Positions 1-6,971 of a stretch of 12,832 nucleotides of DNA are shown here, piece by piece. The stretch's first letter is position 1. Each line of letters begins with the position of its first letter. Position numbers and translations under genes: made by a program. This DNA is from an uncultured bacterium (GTDB lineage Bacteria; Bacillota; Negativicutes; Acidaminococcales; Acidaminococcaceae). Where the stretch lies: assembly GCA_905215645.1 (NCBI GenBank), contig CAJMQS010000054.1, forward strand, positions 1 to 12,832. The letters run 5' to 3'. The notes under the pieces were generated by a model. That model worked only from the letters and a program-made list of their open reading frames with translations, was not told where the DNA came from and ran no database searches.

Positions 1-10
1 GCAGCAGCCC

Positions 11-177
11 CGTCATACGTCATAAGTCATACGTCATAGGCCGATGGAAGCCAGTTCTGCTGGCTCCGAATGTAAGAAAACCAGTTGAATCTTATAACAG
101 GTTTTAAAATTTCAAAATCAATTTGACAGAATTGATTTCCAAAAGCGTATGACATATGACGTCTGACCTATGACGAA
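11..177. repeat. Heptad-armed intergenic repeat, copy 0
   Basis: The left arm (12-39) is four 7-bp units of the form GTCATAN. The right arm (147-174) holds four units that read GTCATAC, GTCATAT, GTCAGAC and GTCATAG on the other strand, so the arms can pair. Inside are a hairpin AGCCAG/CTGGCT (49-65), the conserved CCGAATG (66-72), AAAACC/GGTTTT (77-105) and a 9-bp hairpin AAATCAATT/AATTGATTT (115-138). The same plan is seen at 11200-12723 with different heptads. Bases 1-10 (GCAGCAGCCC, plus C11) look like the right half of a flanking palindrome cut by the window edge. No coding potential was recognised. Confidence 0.75.
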
Positions 178-220
178 GGGGTTGTTGCACGTGTGTGGTT
201 TTCACACGTGCAACAACCCC
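178..220 (-). terminator. GTTGC-type palindrome, probable terminator after the ATC-hydrolase-family gene
   Basis: A perfect 18-bp inverted repeat (178-195 with 203-220, 7-nt loop) begins GGGGTTGTTGCACGTGTG. It lies just 15 bp past the stop of the minus-strand gene at 236. The trailing sequence on the minus strand (TTCGTC) is a poor U-tract, so termination may be weak. It belongs to a palindrome family found at least eight times in the window. Confidence 0.6.
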
Positions 221-235
221 AGTTGAGAGTTGGAA

Positions 236-712
236 TCAATCCTTCTTTTTCATTCGGAAACAGAAGGTACAGTGATGGTCTTTGTACATGATATGGTCAT
301 GTACACATTCCAGATCTTCATTGTAGCCCTTGCAGATGGCCGGATCGATGTTTTCGCAGTAAATGCGTCCATACTTCTCTTCCCCGGCATCCATCCAGGT
401 TTTTGCAAATACACAGCGGTCGAAATCCTGGTTGATTTCATCCTTGCCGTATTCCGTATCGTACCCGAACAGCTCACTGCGTTCCATATCATAGTTGGGC
501 AGGTAGGCAGCCAGGTCGTTCTTCTGTCCCCGCTGGGCAGCCCGGCGGGCAATGTCTTTGCCCCGTGCCACCCCCCAGTCGATGACGCTTTGTTTCAGGA
601 TTTCCAGGCCTTTAGCCCCAAATTCCTTTTCCAGGTTCTTCGCCAGGATGGAAAAGAAACGGGCGAACAGGACAAACATGGAAACCGGTTCATCCATTTT
701 TTGTGGTTTCAA
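236..712 (-). CDS. L-2-amino-thiazoline-4-carboxylate hydrolase family protein
   Basis: This is a small cytosolic protein (158 aa from the chosen start) resembling the ATC hydrolase family. In Pseudomonas that enzyme opens the thiazoline ring of L-ATC to give N-carbamoyl-L-cysteine. The visible family pattern is in the C-terminal half: a DRCVFAK block (residues 98-104), GRIYCENIDPAIC (115-127), then NEDLECVHDH and a closing HHCTFCF. Six cysteines (100, 119, 127, 136, 148, 151) and several histidines suggest metal or thiol chemistry. The start is taken as TTG at 710-712 because AAAAGGGGAG sits 8 nt upstream; an upstream in-frame TTG at 772 has no well-spaced site. It is the last gene of the minus-strand unit behind the ureohydrolase (74-bp gap). 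Many members of this family are annotated by similarity only, so the reaction is uncertain. Confidence 0.7.
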   Translation of the reverse strand: MKPQKMDEPVSMFVLFARFFSILAKNLEKEFGAKGLEILKQSVIDWGVARGKDIARRAAQRGQKNDLAAYLPNYDMERSELFGYDTEYGKDEINQDFDRCVFAKTWMDAGEEKYGRIYCENIDPAICKGYNEDLECVHDHIMYKDHHCTFCFRMKKKD

Positions 713-786
713 GTTTTTCACTCCCCTTTTTGCTTGCACACACCGACCTCTGTTTTTCAGACAGCCGGACAACGCTCCAGAATGCC

Positions 787-1770
787 TTATTTGCTGTCTT
801 TGATATGCTGTGCCAGCCCATTCAGGTAATACAGGAAAGCCCAGTTGACTACATGGGCTGCGGTCTGCAGGGTGAACACTTCCGGATAGGTTTCCACGAA
901 GTCGATTCCCCGTGCGCCTGCCAGCCCTGCTTCATGGAGCATCATGAGCAGTTCATAGGAAGTCAGGCCGCCCATATCCTGGGGTGCCTGGGGCATGTTG
1001 GCCGCATCCAGGCTGTCTGCACAGACGGTGATATAGATGTATTCCGTATCTTTGCTGACCACTTCCAGGGCTTTGGAAATGGCAGCTTTCCAGCCATCTT
1101 CATGGACATCGATGGCCCGGATGACCGTGGCGCCGTATTTCATGGCGTTGTTGTATTCTTCCCGATGGTTTCTGGGCCCCCGGATCCCGATATGGGCAAT
1201 CTTGGTGGGATCCATGTTGGGATCGTTGTATACCCGATAAAAAGGAGAGCAGCGGGACAGTTCATCATCTCCGAAATGGGAGTAGTTGTCCAGATGGGCA
1301 TCGAAATGCAGGACCCCTACTTTCTTGGGATGCCGTTTGGCGATTTCACTGATGATGGGGTAAGCGATCCCATGGTCTCCGCCAATGGTGATGGGAATGA
1401 TCTTGGCATCAGCCAGTTTGCCGATCCGTTCCCGGATGGATTTGAAAGTGAAGTCATAGTTTCCGTTCTGGGTAGCTACGTCGCCGGAATCTGCCACTCT
1501 CAGATAATCAAAGCAATCCAGATTGTAATCCGGCAGGAACCCGGTGTAACGGATGGAAGTGGACCGGACCGCCTTCGGACCTTCCGTAGTGGAAGAATAA
1601 CCGCCGATGGTGCAGCCACCTTCCCATGGCACCCCTACCACTGCCGCATCGATCTTCTTCAGATCATCATCGTTTTCAATCACAGACAGGTTCAGCCAGG
1701 ACGGCACCCCGCTGTAAATCATATTGGGCAGGAAATTCGGATCATAAATCGTAGGCTTGCTTTCTCTCAT
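787..1770 (-). CDS. Ureohydrolase (arginase/agmatinase family) with an altered metal-ligand motif
   Basis: This 327-aa protein has the length and motif order of the arginase/agmatinase superfamily, binuclear-metal enzymes that cut guanidino or amidino groups and release urea or a related product. Visible motifs: VVGVPWEGG (44-52); GGDHG (130-134, His133 as ligand); FDAHLD (156-161, Asp157, His159 and Asp161 as ligands); and the family SxDxDxxDP region read here as TVCADSLDAA (248-257). In the last motif the first, bridging Asp is replaced by Cys250, while Asp252 remains; DP is DA. Glu293 in DFVE is kept. The start is ATG at 1770, 11 nt after AAAGGAG. The gene sits 48 bp behind the transporter gene and in front of the ATC-hydrolase-family gene, so they are probably co-transcribed. 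Substrate unknown: agmatine, guanidinobutyrate, guanidine or another amidino compound are all possible. Confidence 0.85.
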   Translation of the reverse strand: MRESKPTIYDPNFLPNMIYSGVPSWLNLSVIENDDDLKKIDAAVVGVPWEGGCTIGGYSSTTEGPKAVRSTSIRYTGFLPDYNLDCFDYLRVADSGDVATQNGNYDFTFKSIRERIGKLADAKIIPITIGGDHGIAYPIISEIAKRHPKKVGVLHFDAHLDNYSHFGDDELSRCSPFYRVYNDPNMDPTKIAHIGIRGPRNHREEYNNAMKYGATVIRAIDVHEDGWKAAISKALEVVSKDTEYIYITVCADSLDAANMPQAPQDMGGLTSYELLMMLHEAGLAGARGIDFVETYPEVFTLQTAAHVVNWAFLYYLNGLAQHIKDSK

Positions 1771-1818
1771 GTCAAAAACATCTCCTTTAAAATATAACAG
1801 TCAGGCCAAAGACCTTCC

Positions 1819-3049
1819 TTACAACAAACTGGTGACACTGCTGACACCCAGGATCAGAGAGATGATGAAAATCGCTCCCCCCAGGACATTTTCCAAGGTG
1901 CTGTTGGCAAACTGCCCCATGATTTTCCGGCTGGCCGTCAAGTAAATGGTCACGCCTACCACTACGGGCAGTACCACACCATTGACCATCTGGGCTGCCA
2001 TGATGAGGGCGATGGGGTTGAACCCAGCACCGGCGATGATGATGCCGGTCAACAGGACCAGGAAGTTGGTGATGGTATACCGCTTGTCACTGCGGTTGGT
2101 TTCCCAGCCGAAAAGACCGGCCAATACATAGGAAACCCCCATGGGCGTGCAGACGGCACTGGAAACCCCAGCAGCCACCAGACCGATGGCCATGAAAGGT
2201 TTGGCAAAGGTCCCCAGGGTAGGTTCTAGCTGGATGGACATATCCATGGCGTTCCGGACAGGCATCCCCAGCATGACCGTTGCAGCCGTCACCATGATGG
2301 CGCCGGTGACGATGCCGCCGATGATCATGGGGACATTGGTCCCGAAACGGCAGAGGGGCAGTTCATCGGTGCTGTGCCAGGTCCGTTTGGCAGAAGCTGC
2401 ATGGAGGAACATATTATAGGGCACCACAGTGGTCCCGATCAGGGACAGACAGGTCATCAGGCCGCCCTTGGGAATGCTGGGCACACAGCCGGCCAGGAGT
2501 TGCCCCAGATCCGGTTTCACCACGAACATGGTCACCAGGAACACCACCGCCATGATGATGACGCAGGCCCCCAGCAGTTTTTTCCAAGTATTTCAGGGCA
2601 TCTCCAGCAAAGCTCAGGAGCAGCAGGATGTAAAGGCCCCATACGGGAGCGATGATCCGGGTGGAAATCCCTGTAAGGGCACTGATGCCGATGGCCGTCC
2701 CGGTCAGGTCGCCGCTCATATAGGCAAACCCGCCAATGGTGATGGCCACAGCTACCAGGCCGCACAGCAGAGTCCGCAGCACAGGGCGGTTCTCAAAATC
2801 TTTCACCAGGTTCTGGGCCAGTCCCATCTGGGTCACGATTCCCAGCCGGGCCGCCATCCCCTGCATCACAATGACCGCGATGACTGAAAAGATGATGCAC
2901 CAAAATAACTGGAATCCGTAATCAGCCCCGGCCTTGGTGGAACTGGTGACCGTCCCCGGCCCGATGAAGGAGCCTACGATCAGAAACCCAGGTCCCAACG
3001 CCCCCAACTTTTCTTTTAGGGTAAACTGCTTTTCTTGTTTTTCTGCCAT
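1819..3049 (-). pseudogene. NRAMP-superfamily transporter, interrupted by a single-base frameshift
   Basis: This is an integral membrane protein of the NRAMP (SLC11) fold; joined across the frameshift it is 409 aa, a normal length. The N-terminal part starts at ATG 3047-3049, behind AAAAGGGGAG, and runs to about residue 157. The reading frame then breaks at a run of six A on the coding strand (2578-2583); removing one A gives a continuous ...LEKLLGACV... sequence. Without correction the N-terminal frame stops at 2414 and the C-terminal frame covers 1819-2560. The TM1 metal motif DPGN of true Mn/Fe NRAMPs reads GPGT here (residues 30-33), and the TM6 MPH motif reads VPY (209-211). Three metal-binding residues are therefore absent, so Mn uptake is doubtful. 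It is first in the unit with the ureohydrolase and the ATC-hydrolase-family protein. The break may be a true mutation or a homopolymer sequencing error. Confidence 0.82.
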
Positions 3050-3115
3050 TTTTTTCTCCCCTTTTTCAAAATAGTAAATCCTACGCCGCATTACCCTAGT
3101 GATTCGCTTCTGATT

Positions 3116-3155
3116 AACTACATTGTCGTTTTTATTTTTGCATTGTAGTTTTATA
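3116..3155. promoter_or_regulatory. Candidate operator: inverted and direct repeats in the divergent intergenic region
   Basis: AACTACATTG (3116-3125) and CATTGTAGTT (3141-3150) form an inverted repeat with nine of ten positions matching. The same stretch also holds a direct repeat with a 20-bp period, CATTGTcGTTTTTAT at 3121 and CATTGTaGTTTTATA at 3141. It lies just downstream of the -10 box of the minus-strand promoter, over the expected transcription start. That position suits a repressor, with the neighbouring IclR protein the obvious candidate. Binding is inferred. Confidence 0.5.
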
Positions 3156-3160
3156 CAGAT

Positions 3161-3189
3161 TTTATATCACCAATATTCTTGTTTGTCAA
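3161..3189 (-). promoter_or_regulatory. Sigma-70 promoter for the transporter-ureohydrolase-ATC unit
   Basis: On the minus strand a perfect TTGACA (3184-3189) is followed after exactly 17 bp by TATAAA (3161-3166). The predicted leader to the transporter start is about 105 nt. No other equally good promoter is seen in the interval. Confidence 0.8.
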
Positions 3190-3211
3190 TCAAAATCTTT
3201 TGTGTTACTCT
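3183..3211 (+). promoter_or_regulatory. Candidate promoter for iclR-hydrolase, overlapping the opposite -35 box
   Basis: TTGTCA (3183-3188), 17 bp, then TACTCT (3206-3211), a weak -10 box. The -35 hexamer shares five base pairs with the TTGACA of the opposing promoter, so the two polymerases could not bind together. A TCTAAT at 3209-3214 is a better -10 hexamer but the spacing is 20 bp. Confidence 0.4.
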
Positions 3212-3246
3212 AATAAAGGAAAATGTCTGTCCAAAGGAGTTCTTTT

Positions 3247-4026
3247 ATGGAAAAAAAGTTACAGAAACCCATTCAATCCATCCAGCGGGCTGTGCAGATC
3301 CTGGACTGCTTCACCCCTACGACGCCCAGTCTCCCTCTGGCCGCCATCAGTGAGAGGACCGGACTGAATATCAATACCGCCCGGGGCATCGTGAACACCC
3401 TGGTGGAAAGCCAGCTGCTCCTCCGGGACCGGGAAACCGGCTTCTACAAACTGGGTTATTATTTTATGACCAAGGCTTCCATGATCCGGCAGGATATCGA
3501 CCGGTATGTGGAACTCTTCAAGCCCCTGGTGGATGCGGTTGCTGAGAAATATCATTTTTCCTCCAGTCTCCAGATGGTCTACCAGAATCAAATTTTCAGC
3601 GTCTACTGTGCCTATCCCACCAAACAGGCCTACTACATCGTCATGAGTGAATACACGGATCTGCCCCTCCATGCCACCAGTTCCGGCAAACTGCTGCTCC
3701 TGGATGAAGTGACCCATGGCAGGGAAGCCCTGCTGGAACAGCTGGAATACCGGGCCTATACTCCCTGCAGCATCCAATCCAGCAAAGAGCTCCGGGAGCA
3801 GCTGAAAGTCATCCAGGCAAACGGCTATGCTACAGAAATCGAAGAGTTCTTCCATGACGTGGGCAGTCTGGCCGTCCCTTTGTACGACGAAAAAGGCCGC
3901 CTGCTGCTGACCATCAGCGCCACTTTCTTTGTCAAATACCTGCCCCAGATCAAAGCGGATCTCCTGGCAGATTTCCAAAAAGCAATCCAGACCTGGAAAC
4001 AGGCCTTACGAAAGGAGTCATTATAA
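3247..4026 (+). CDS. IclR-family transcriptional regulator
   Basis: This is a 259-aa DNA-binding regulator. The N-terminal winged helix-turn-helix spans about residues 10-72 (SIQRAVQILDCF, then SERTGLNINTARGIVNTL as the HTH). The effector-binding domain covers about 85-250 and carries the family landmarks LPLHATSSGKLLL (139-151) and GYATEIEE with VGSLAVPLYD (193-213). The start is ATG 3247 because AAAGGAG lies 7 nt upstream; an ATG at 3223 in the same frame has no spaced site. It is transcribed divergently from the transporter-ureohydrolase genes and shares a TAATG overlap with the next hydrolase gene. It is therefore the likely local regulator of both arms, probably responding to a pathway substrate or product. 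Effector not identifiable from sequence. Confidence 0.93.
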   Translation: MEKKLQKPIQSIQRAVQILDCFTPTTPSLPLAAISERTGLNINTARGIVNTLVESQLLLRDRETGFYKLGYYFMTKASMIRQDIDRYVELFKPLVDAVAEKYHFSSSLQMVYQNQIFSVYCAYPTKQAYYIVMSEYTDLPLHATSSGKLLLLDEVTHGREALLEQLEYRAYTPCSIQSSKELREQLKVIQANGYATEIEEFFHDVGSLAVPLYDEKGRLLLTISATFFVKYLPQIKADLLADFQKAIQTWKQALRKESL

Positions 4027-5249
4027 TGAAAACACTGCAAACCATCTGGCAAGAACTCTTCCAACCTCTTTCGGCTTTTGGCTATGAAAAAGGCCAGGGG
4101 ACTACTCGGCTTTCCTGGTCCAAGCCTTTCCTGGAAGCCCAGCAGTATCTGCGCCGTTATGGAGAAGCCATCGGGCTCCAGTGCCGGCGGGACAGCTGGG
4201 GCAACCTGCTCATGACCGTACCGGGGGAGGCCGATCTGCCCCCGGTGTATACCGGCTCCCACCTGGATTCCGTTCCCCATGGGGGAAAATATGACGGGGC
4301 CCTGGGCATCACTGTCCCCCTGGCCATCGCAGCCGCCTGGCACGAGAAGGGATTCCGTCCCTGCCGGCCGCTGACCATCATCGCCTTTGCAGAAGAAGAA
4401 GGCACCCGCTTCGGGACCCCCTGCCTGGGCAGCCAGGCCATAGCCGGAAAACTCCAAGGAAAGGATCCGGACAGTTTCGTGACGGCAGAAGGCCGGACCC
4501 TGTCCCAGCTGCTCCGGGAAGCCGGTCTGGAGGGAGATCCTTTTGCCCCCCATCTGCTGCCAGGGAAATGCTTCCTGGAGCTCCATATCGAACAGGGCCG
4601 GGCGCTGGAAGATGCCAAACTGCCTTTGGGGATCGTTTCCGCCATTGTGGGCATCCGCCACTTCACCGTGACCATCACCGGCACGGCCAACCATGCCGGG
4701 ACCACGGCCATGAAAGACCGGAAGGACGCTCTGGTGGCAGCAGCCCGGTGGATTTCCACCGTATTTGAAAAAGCCCTGGCTTCCCAGCGGCAGTATGTAG
4801 CCACCGTAGGCCATATCCGAGTGTTCCCTGACGCCGGGAATGTAGTCCCGGGAAAAGCCGAGCTGTCCCTAGAGATCCGTTCTGCCAGCGATCAAACCAT
4901 GGATGAGGCTCTGGCGGAATTCCAAGAAGAGCTCCAGAAAATCGCCCAGACCTTCCAAGTCACATTCCAGTGGAAGCAGCTGGACCAGATCCCGCCCCTG
5001 CCCATGGAGCAAAGCCTAATGGATCTCTTTGAACAGGAGGCCAAGGATCTGAAGATTCCTTATCAGATCCAGCCCAGCTGGGCCGGCCACGATTCCATGA
5101 TCCTAGGACATGAGCTGCCAACGGCCATGCTCTTCGTCCCCAGCGTAAAAGGGATCAGCCATTCTCCGGAAGAATATACGGAACCAGGACCCATCGGCCA
5201 AGCAGCCGAAGTCCTGGAAAGAGTTTTGCAAAAATTGACAGCGAAATAA
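4026..5249 (+). CDS. M20-family N-carbamoyl-L-amino-acid / allantoate-type amidohydrolase
   Basis: This 407-aa cytosolic dimetal amidase belongs to the hydantoinase/carbamoylase branch of peptidase family M20 (HyuC, AllC, beta-ureidopropionase, AtcC). Metal ligands and catalytic residues are visible: GSHLDSVPHGGKYDG (77-91; His79, Asp90), AEEEGTRF (122-129; Glu124 as base, Glu125 as ligand), ELHIEQG (185-191; His187) and ISHSPEE (377-383; His379). The lid or dimer domain (about 213-330) holds GTANHAGTTAM and DAGNVVPG. The ATG overlaps the iclR stop (TAATG) behind AAAGGAG, so translation is coupled. These enzymes split ureido groups to amine, CO2 and ammonia. With an ATC-hydrolase-family gene across the promoter, N-carbamoyl-cysteine is an attractive substrate, but allantoate or N-carbamoyl-beta-alanine cannot be excluded. 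Confidence 0.9.
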   Translation: MKTLQTIWQELFQPLSAFGYEKGQGTTRLSWSKPFLEAQQYLRRYGEAIGLQCRRDSWGNLLMTVPGEADLPPVYTGSHLDSVPHGGKYDGALGITVPLAIAAAWHEKGFRPCRPLTIIAFAEEEGTRFGTPCLGSQAIAGKLQGKDPDSFVTAEGRTLSQLLREAGLEGDPFAPHLLPGKCFLELHIEQGRALEDAKLPLGIVSAIVGIRHFTVTITGTANHAGTTAMKDRKDALVAAARWISTVFEKALASQRQYVATVGHIRVFPDAGNVVPGKAELSLEIRSASDQTMDEALAEFQEELQKIAQTFQVTFQWKQLDQIPPLPMEQSLMDLFEQEAKDLKIPYQIQPSWAGHDSMILGHELPTAMLFVPSVKGISHSPEEYTEPGPIGQAAEVLERVLQKLTAK

Positions 5250-5295
5250 AAAACAAGGGGTGCTGCCCGCAATGGGCAGCACCCCTTGTTTTTTT
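5248..5295. terminator. Bidirectional rho-independent terminator
   Basis: The stem CAAGGGGTGCTGCCC pairs with GGGCAGCACCCCTTG around a 5-nt loop (5269-5273). It is flanked by an A-run on the left and a T-run on the right. It serves the hydrolase gene on the plus strand and, in reverse, the lyase gene ending at 5299. Confidence 0.92.
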
Positions 5296-5298
5296 CCG

Positions 5299-6489
5299 CT
5301 ATTTCACATATTTTCTATAGGCCTTTTCCATCCGTTCCAGGGCTTCCTGGATATACCGGGTGGGACAGGCCAGGTTCCACCGTTCGAAGCCTTCACCCTG
5401 TTTTCCAAAAATATACCCTTCATCAAAGAAAAGCCGGGCCTCCTGGCAGTTGATCCGTTCCAGTTCTTTATAATCGATTCCCAAGCCCCGCCAGTCCATC
5501 CACAGCAGATAAGTCCCCTCCAGCCGTTTGACTTTGATCTGGGGGAATTTCTGCTTCATGAATCCGATAACCAGTTTCCGGTTGGCATCGATGACCTGGA
5601 GACATTGATCCAGCCAATCCTCACAGTGCCGGTAGGCGGTCTCACAAGCAAGATACCCCAGGATATTGCATTTGGGATTGGGGTTGGTCTCTTTCAGGTA
5701 TTCCATATACCGGGCCCGCAGGGAAGCATTGGGGATGAAAATGTTGGAGGTCTGCAGCCCAGCCAGGTTGAAGGTCTTGCTGGGAGCCGTCAGCACCAGG
5801 CAGTTCTGTTCAGCTTCTTGGGAAAGAGATGCGTAAACCGTATGCTCATAGCCGGGCATGATCAGATCATCGTGGATTTCATCCGAGACCACCAGGACCC
5901 CATTGGCCAAGCAGATCTCAGAAATCTTCTGGAGCTCTTCCCGAGTCCAGACCCGGCCGGCAGGGTTGTGAGGGCTGCAGAGGATCAGCATCTTAGTATG
6001 GAGATCCTTCGCCTTCCGTTCAAAATCAGCAAAATCGATTGCGTAGCTGTCTCCCTGTTCCACCAGCGGGCAGTCCACCAGTTTCCGTCCCGTATCCAGG
6101 ACTGCATGGTACATAGGATAATAGACCGGCGTCATCAGCATGACCCCATCCCCCGGCTGGGTATAGGCTTTCACCGCTGTGAAGAACGCATCCACTACCC
6201 CATGGGAAGGACAGATCCATTCCGGTTTGGCTGCCCAGTGATGCCGTTTTTCCTGCCAGGCACAGCAGGCTTCCCGATAAGATGCCGTGGGATTGGCATA
6301 CCCCAGCACATAATCATCGATTTCCTTCTTCAGCGCTTCTTTGATTTCCGGTGCCGTTTCCAGTTCCATATCCGCTACCGAAAAAGGAATGATGTCTTCC
6401 TCCGGCCGGACTCCGTAATTGGCCATTTCCTGCCATTTGAAGGACCCTTTCCCATACCGTTTGCTGATGGTGGTAAAATTGTACGCCAT
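5299..6489 (-). CDS. MalY/PatB-family PLP-dependent C-S lyase / aminotransferase (copy 1)
   Basis: This 396-aa fold-type I PLP enzyme is of the MalY/PatB group, which cleaves cystathionine or cysteine (beta-elimination) or acts as an aminotransferase. Motifs: VADME (38-42), CSPHNPAGRVW (171-181), SDEIH (202-206, Asp203 to the PLP ring) and APSKTF (235-240) with Lys238 as the Schiff-base lysine. In the C-terminal RxNxACPR block the paralogue at 8800 reads NMACPRS, whereas this copy reads NLACPTR (372-378); Thr replaces the expected substrate-carboxylate Arg, with Arg one place later. The start is ATG 6489, 6 nt behind GGAGGGG; the longer frame to 6588 crosses a palindrome and the promoter. It is a single-gene unit with its own promoter. 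The exact substrate is unknown. Confidence 0.88.
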   Translation of the reverse strand: MAYNFTTISKRYGKGSFKWQEMANYGVRPEEDIIPFSVADMELETAPEIKEALKKEIDDYVLGYANPTASYREACCAWQEKRHHWAAKPEWICPSHGVVDAFFTAVKAYTQPGDGVMLMTPVYYPMYHAVLDTGRKLVDCPLVEQGDSYAIDFADFERKAKDLHTKMLILCSPHNPAGRVWTREELQKISEICLANGVLVVSDEIHDDLIMPGYEHTVYASLSQEAEQNCLVLTAPSKTFNLAGLQTSNIFIPNASLRARYMEYLKETNPNPKCNILGYLACETAYRHCEDWLDQCLQVIDANRKLVIGFMKQKFPQIKVKRLEGTYLLWMDWRGLGIDYKELERINCQEARLFFDEGYIFGKQGEGFERWNLACPTRYIQEALERMEKAYRKYVK

Positions 6490-6517
6490 ATGATACCCCT
6501 CCCCAGTGTTTTCTTTT

Positions 6518-6546
6518 ATTCTAGCTTCCTGAGAAGGATTTATCAA
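6518..6546 (-). promoter_or_regulatory. Sigma-70 promoter of the first MalY/PatB gene
   Basis: On the minus strand TTGATA (6541-6546), a 17-bp spacer, and TAGAAT (6518-6523), 29 bp before the start codon. Confidence 0.75.
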
Positions 6547-6553
6547 TAAGAGA

Positions 6554-6585
6554 GGAGGGGCTGTTGCCCATGCAACAGCCCCTCC
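6554..6585 (-). terminator. GTTGC-type palindrome closing the small-ORF unit
   Basis: A perfect 14-bp stem GGAGGGGCTGTTGC / GCAACAGCCCCTCC with loop CCAT begins 6 bp after the stop of the 53-aa frame. The minus-strand tail (TCTCTTATT) is moderately U-rich; on the plus strand CACTTTTT follows. It stands upstream of the MalY/PatB promoter. Confidence 0.65.
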
Positions 6586-6591
6586 CACTTT

Positions 6592-6753
6592 TTATACCCG
6601 GAATTCCCGTCTTACCATCCCGGGGATCTCCACTTCATACCCGGTGATCTTGGATTCTGCTTTACTGGAATCCAAGGTTCCCACTGTTAAGATCTCCAAC
6701 AGGCTTTCCAGTTTCTTCGTCATCGCATAACCGCTTTTGGCTGTCATTCCCAT
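6592..6753 (-). CDS. Small protein, 53 aa, unknown function
   Basis: This reading frame begins MGMTAKSGYAMTKKLESLL and ends GMVRREFRV, with a TAA stop. AGTAGGAGG lies 8 nt before the ATG at 6751-6753, a near-ideal ribosome site, and a stem-loop follows the stop directly. It is second in a two-frame unit, about 48 bp behind the 48-aa frame. No signal peptide, membrane segment or cysteine is visible; the protein is mixed charged with an amphipathic stretch around residues 13-24. I do not recognise a family. The support is entirely context: ribosome site, spacing and terminator. Confidence 0.55.
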   Translation of the reverse strand: MGMTAKSGYAMTKKLESLLEILTVGTLDSSKAESKITGYEVEIPGMVRREFRV

Positions 6754-6801
6754 GATCCATCCCTCCTACTGTCTTACCTTCATGCCAGGGACCGGTTCCG
6801 C

Positions 6802-6948
6802 TCATTCGAAATCGAAATATCCCATGGGATCCCAGTCTTTCAGGCTGGGGACATCGCTTCCGGACAGGCTGGGAGCGAACAGTTCCAGGATCTTCTCTTC
6901 TACACTGGCCGTTTCTTTGCGCGCCATCGTTTCTACCTTACTATTCAT
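6802..6948 (-). CDS. Small acidic protein, 48 aa, unknown function
   Basis: The frame begins MNSKVETMARKETASVEEK and ends DWDPMGYFDFE, then TGA. AAAAAGGAGGG lies 11 nt before the ATG at 6948, a slightly long spacing. It is preceded by a 6-bp hairpin and a TATAAT box, and followed by the 53-aa frame, so the two form a small operon. The protein is rich in acidic residues and has an aromatic, acidic C-terminus. There are no cysteines, no signal peptide and no recognised family. A leader or precursor-peptide role is conceivable, but no modification enzyme or transporter is adjacent. Confidence 0.5.
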   Translation of the reverse strand: MNSKVETMARKETASVEEKILELFAPSLSGSDVPSLKDWDPMGYFDFE

Positions 6949-6971
6949 TCCAATAATAACCCTCCTTTTTT

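Noticed and set aside
713..772. Longer 178-aa version of the ATC-hydrolase-family protein
   Set aside because: Its TTG start lacks a spaced ribosome site and the extra residues precede a much better site at TTG 712.
230..829. Long plus-strand frames opposite the minus-strand genes (230-829, 703-1797, 5260-6549, 7491-8663, 8956-10005)
   Set aside because: They mirror real genes on the other strand, lack ribosome sites and show no family features. They arise from GC-rich codon use.
2570..2600. Programmed -1 frameshifting at the AAAAAAC heptamer in the transporter gene
   Set aside because: The heptamer resembles a slippery site, but the frame change needed here is +1 (or -2), and a single protein would gain nothing from it. 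A mutation or read error is simpler.
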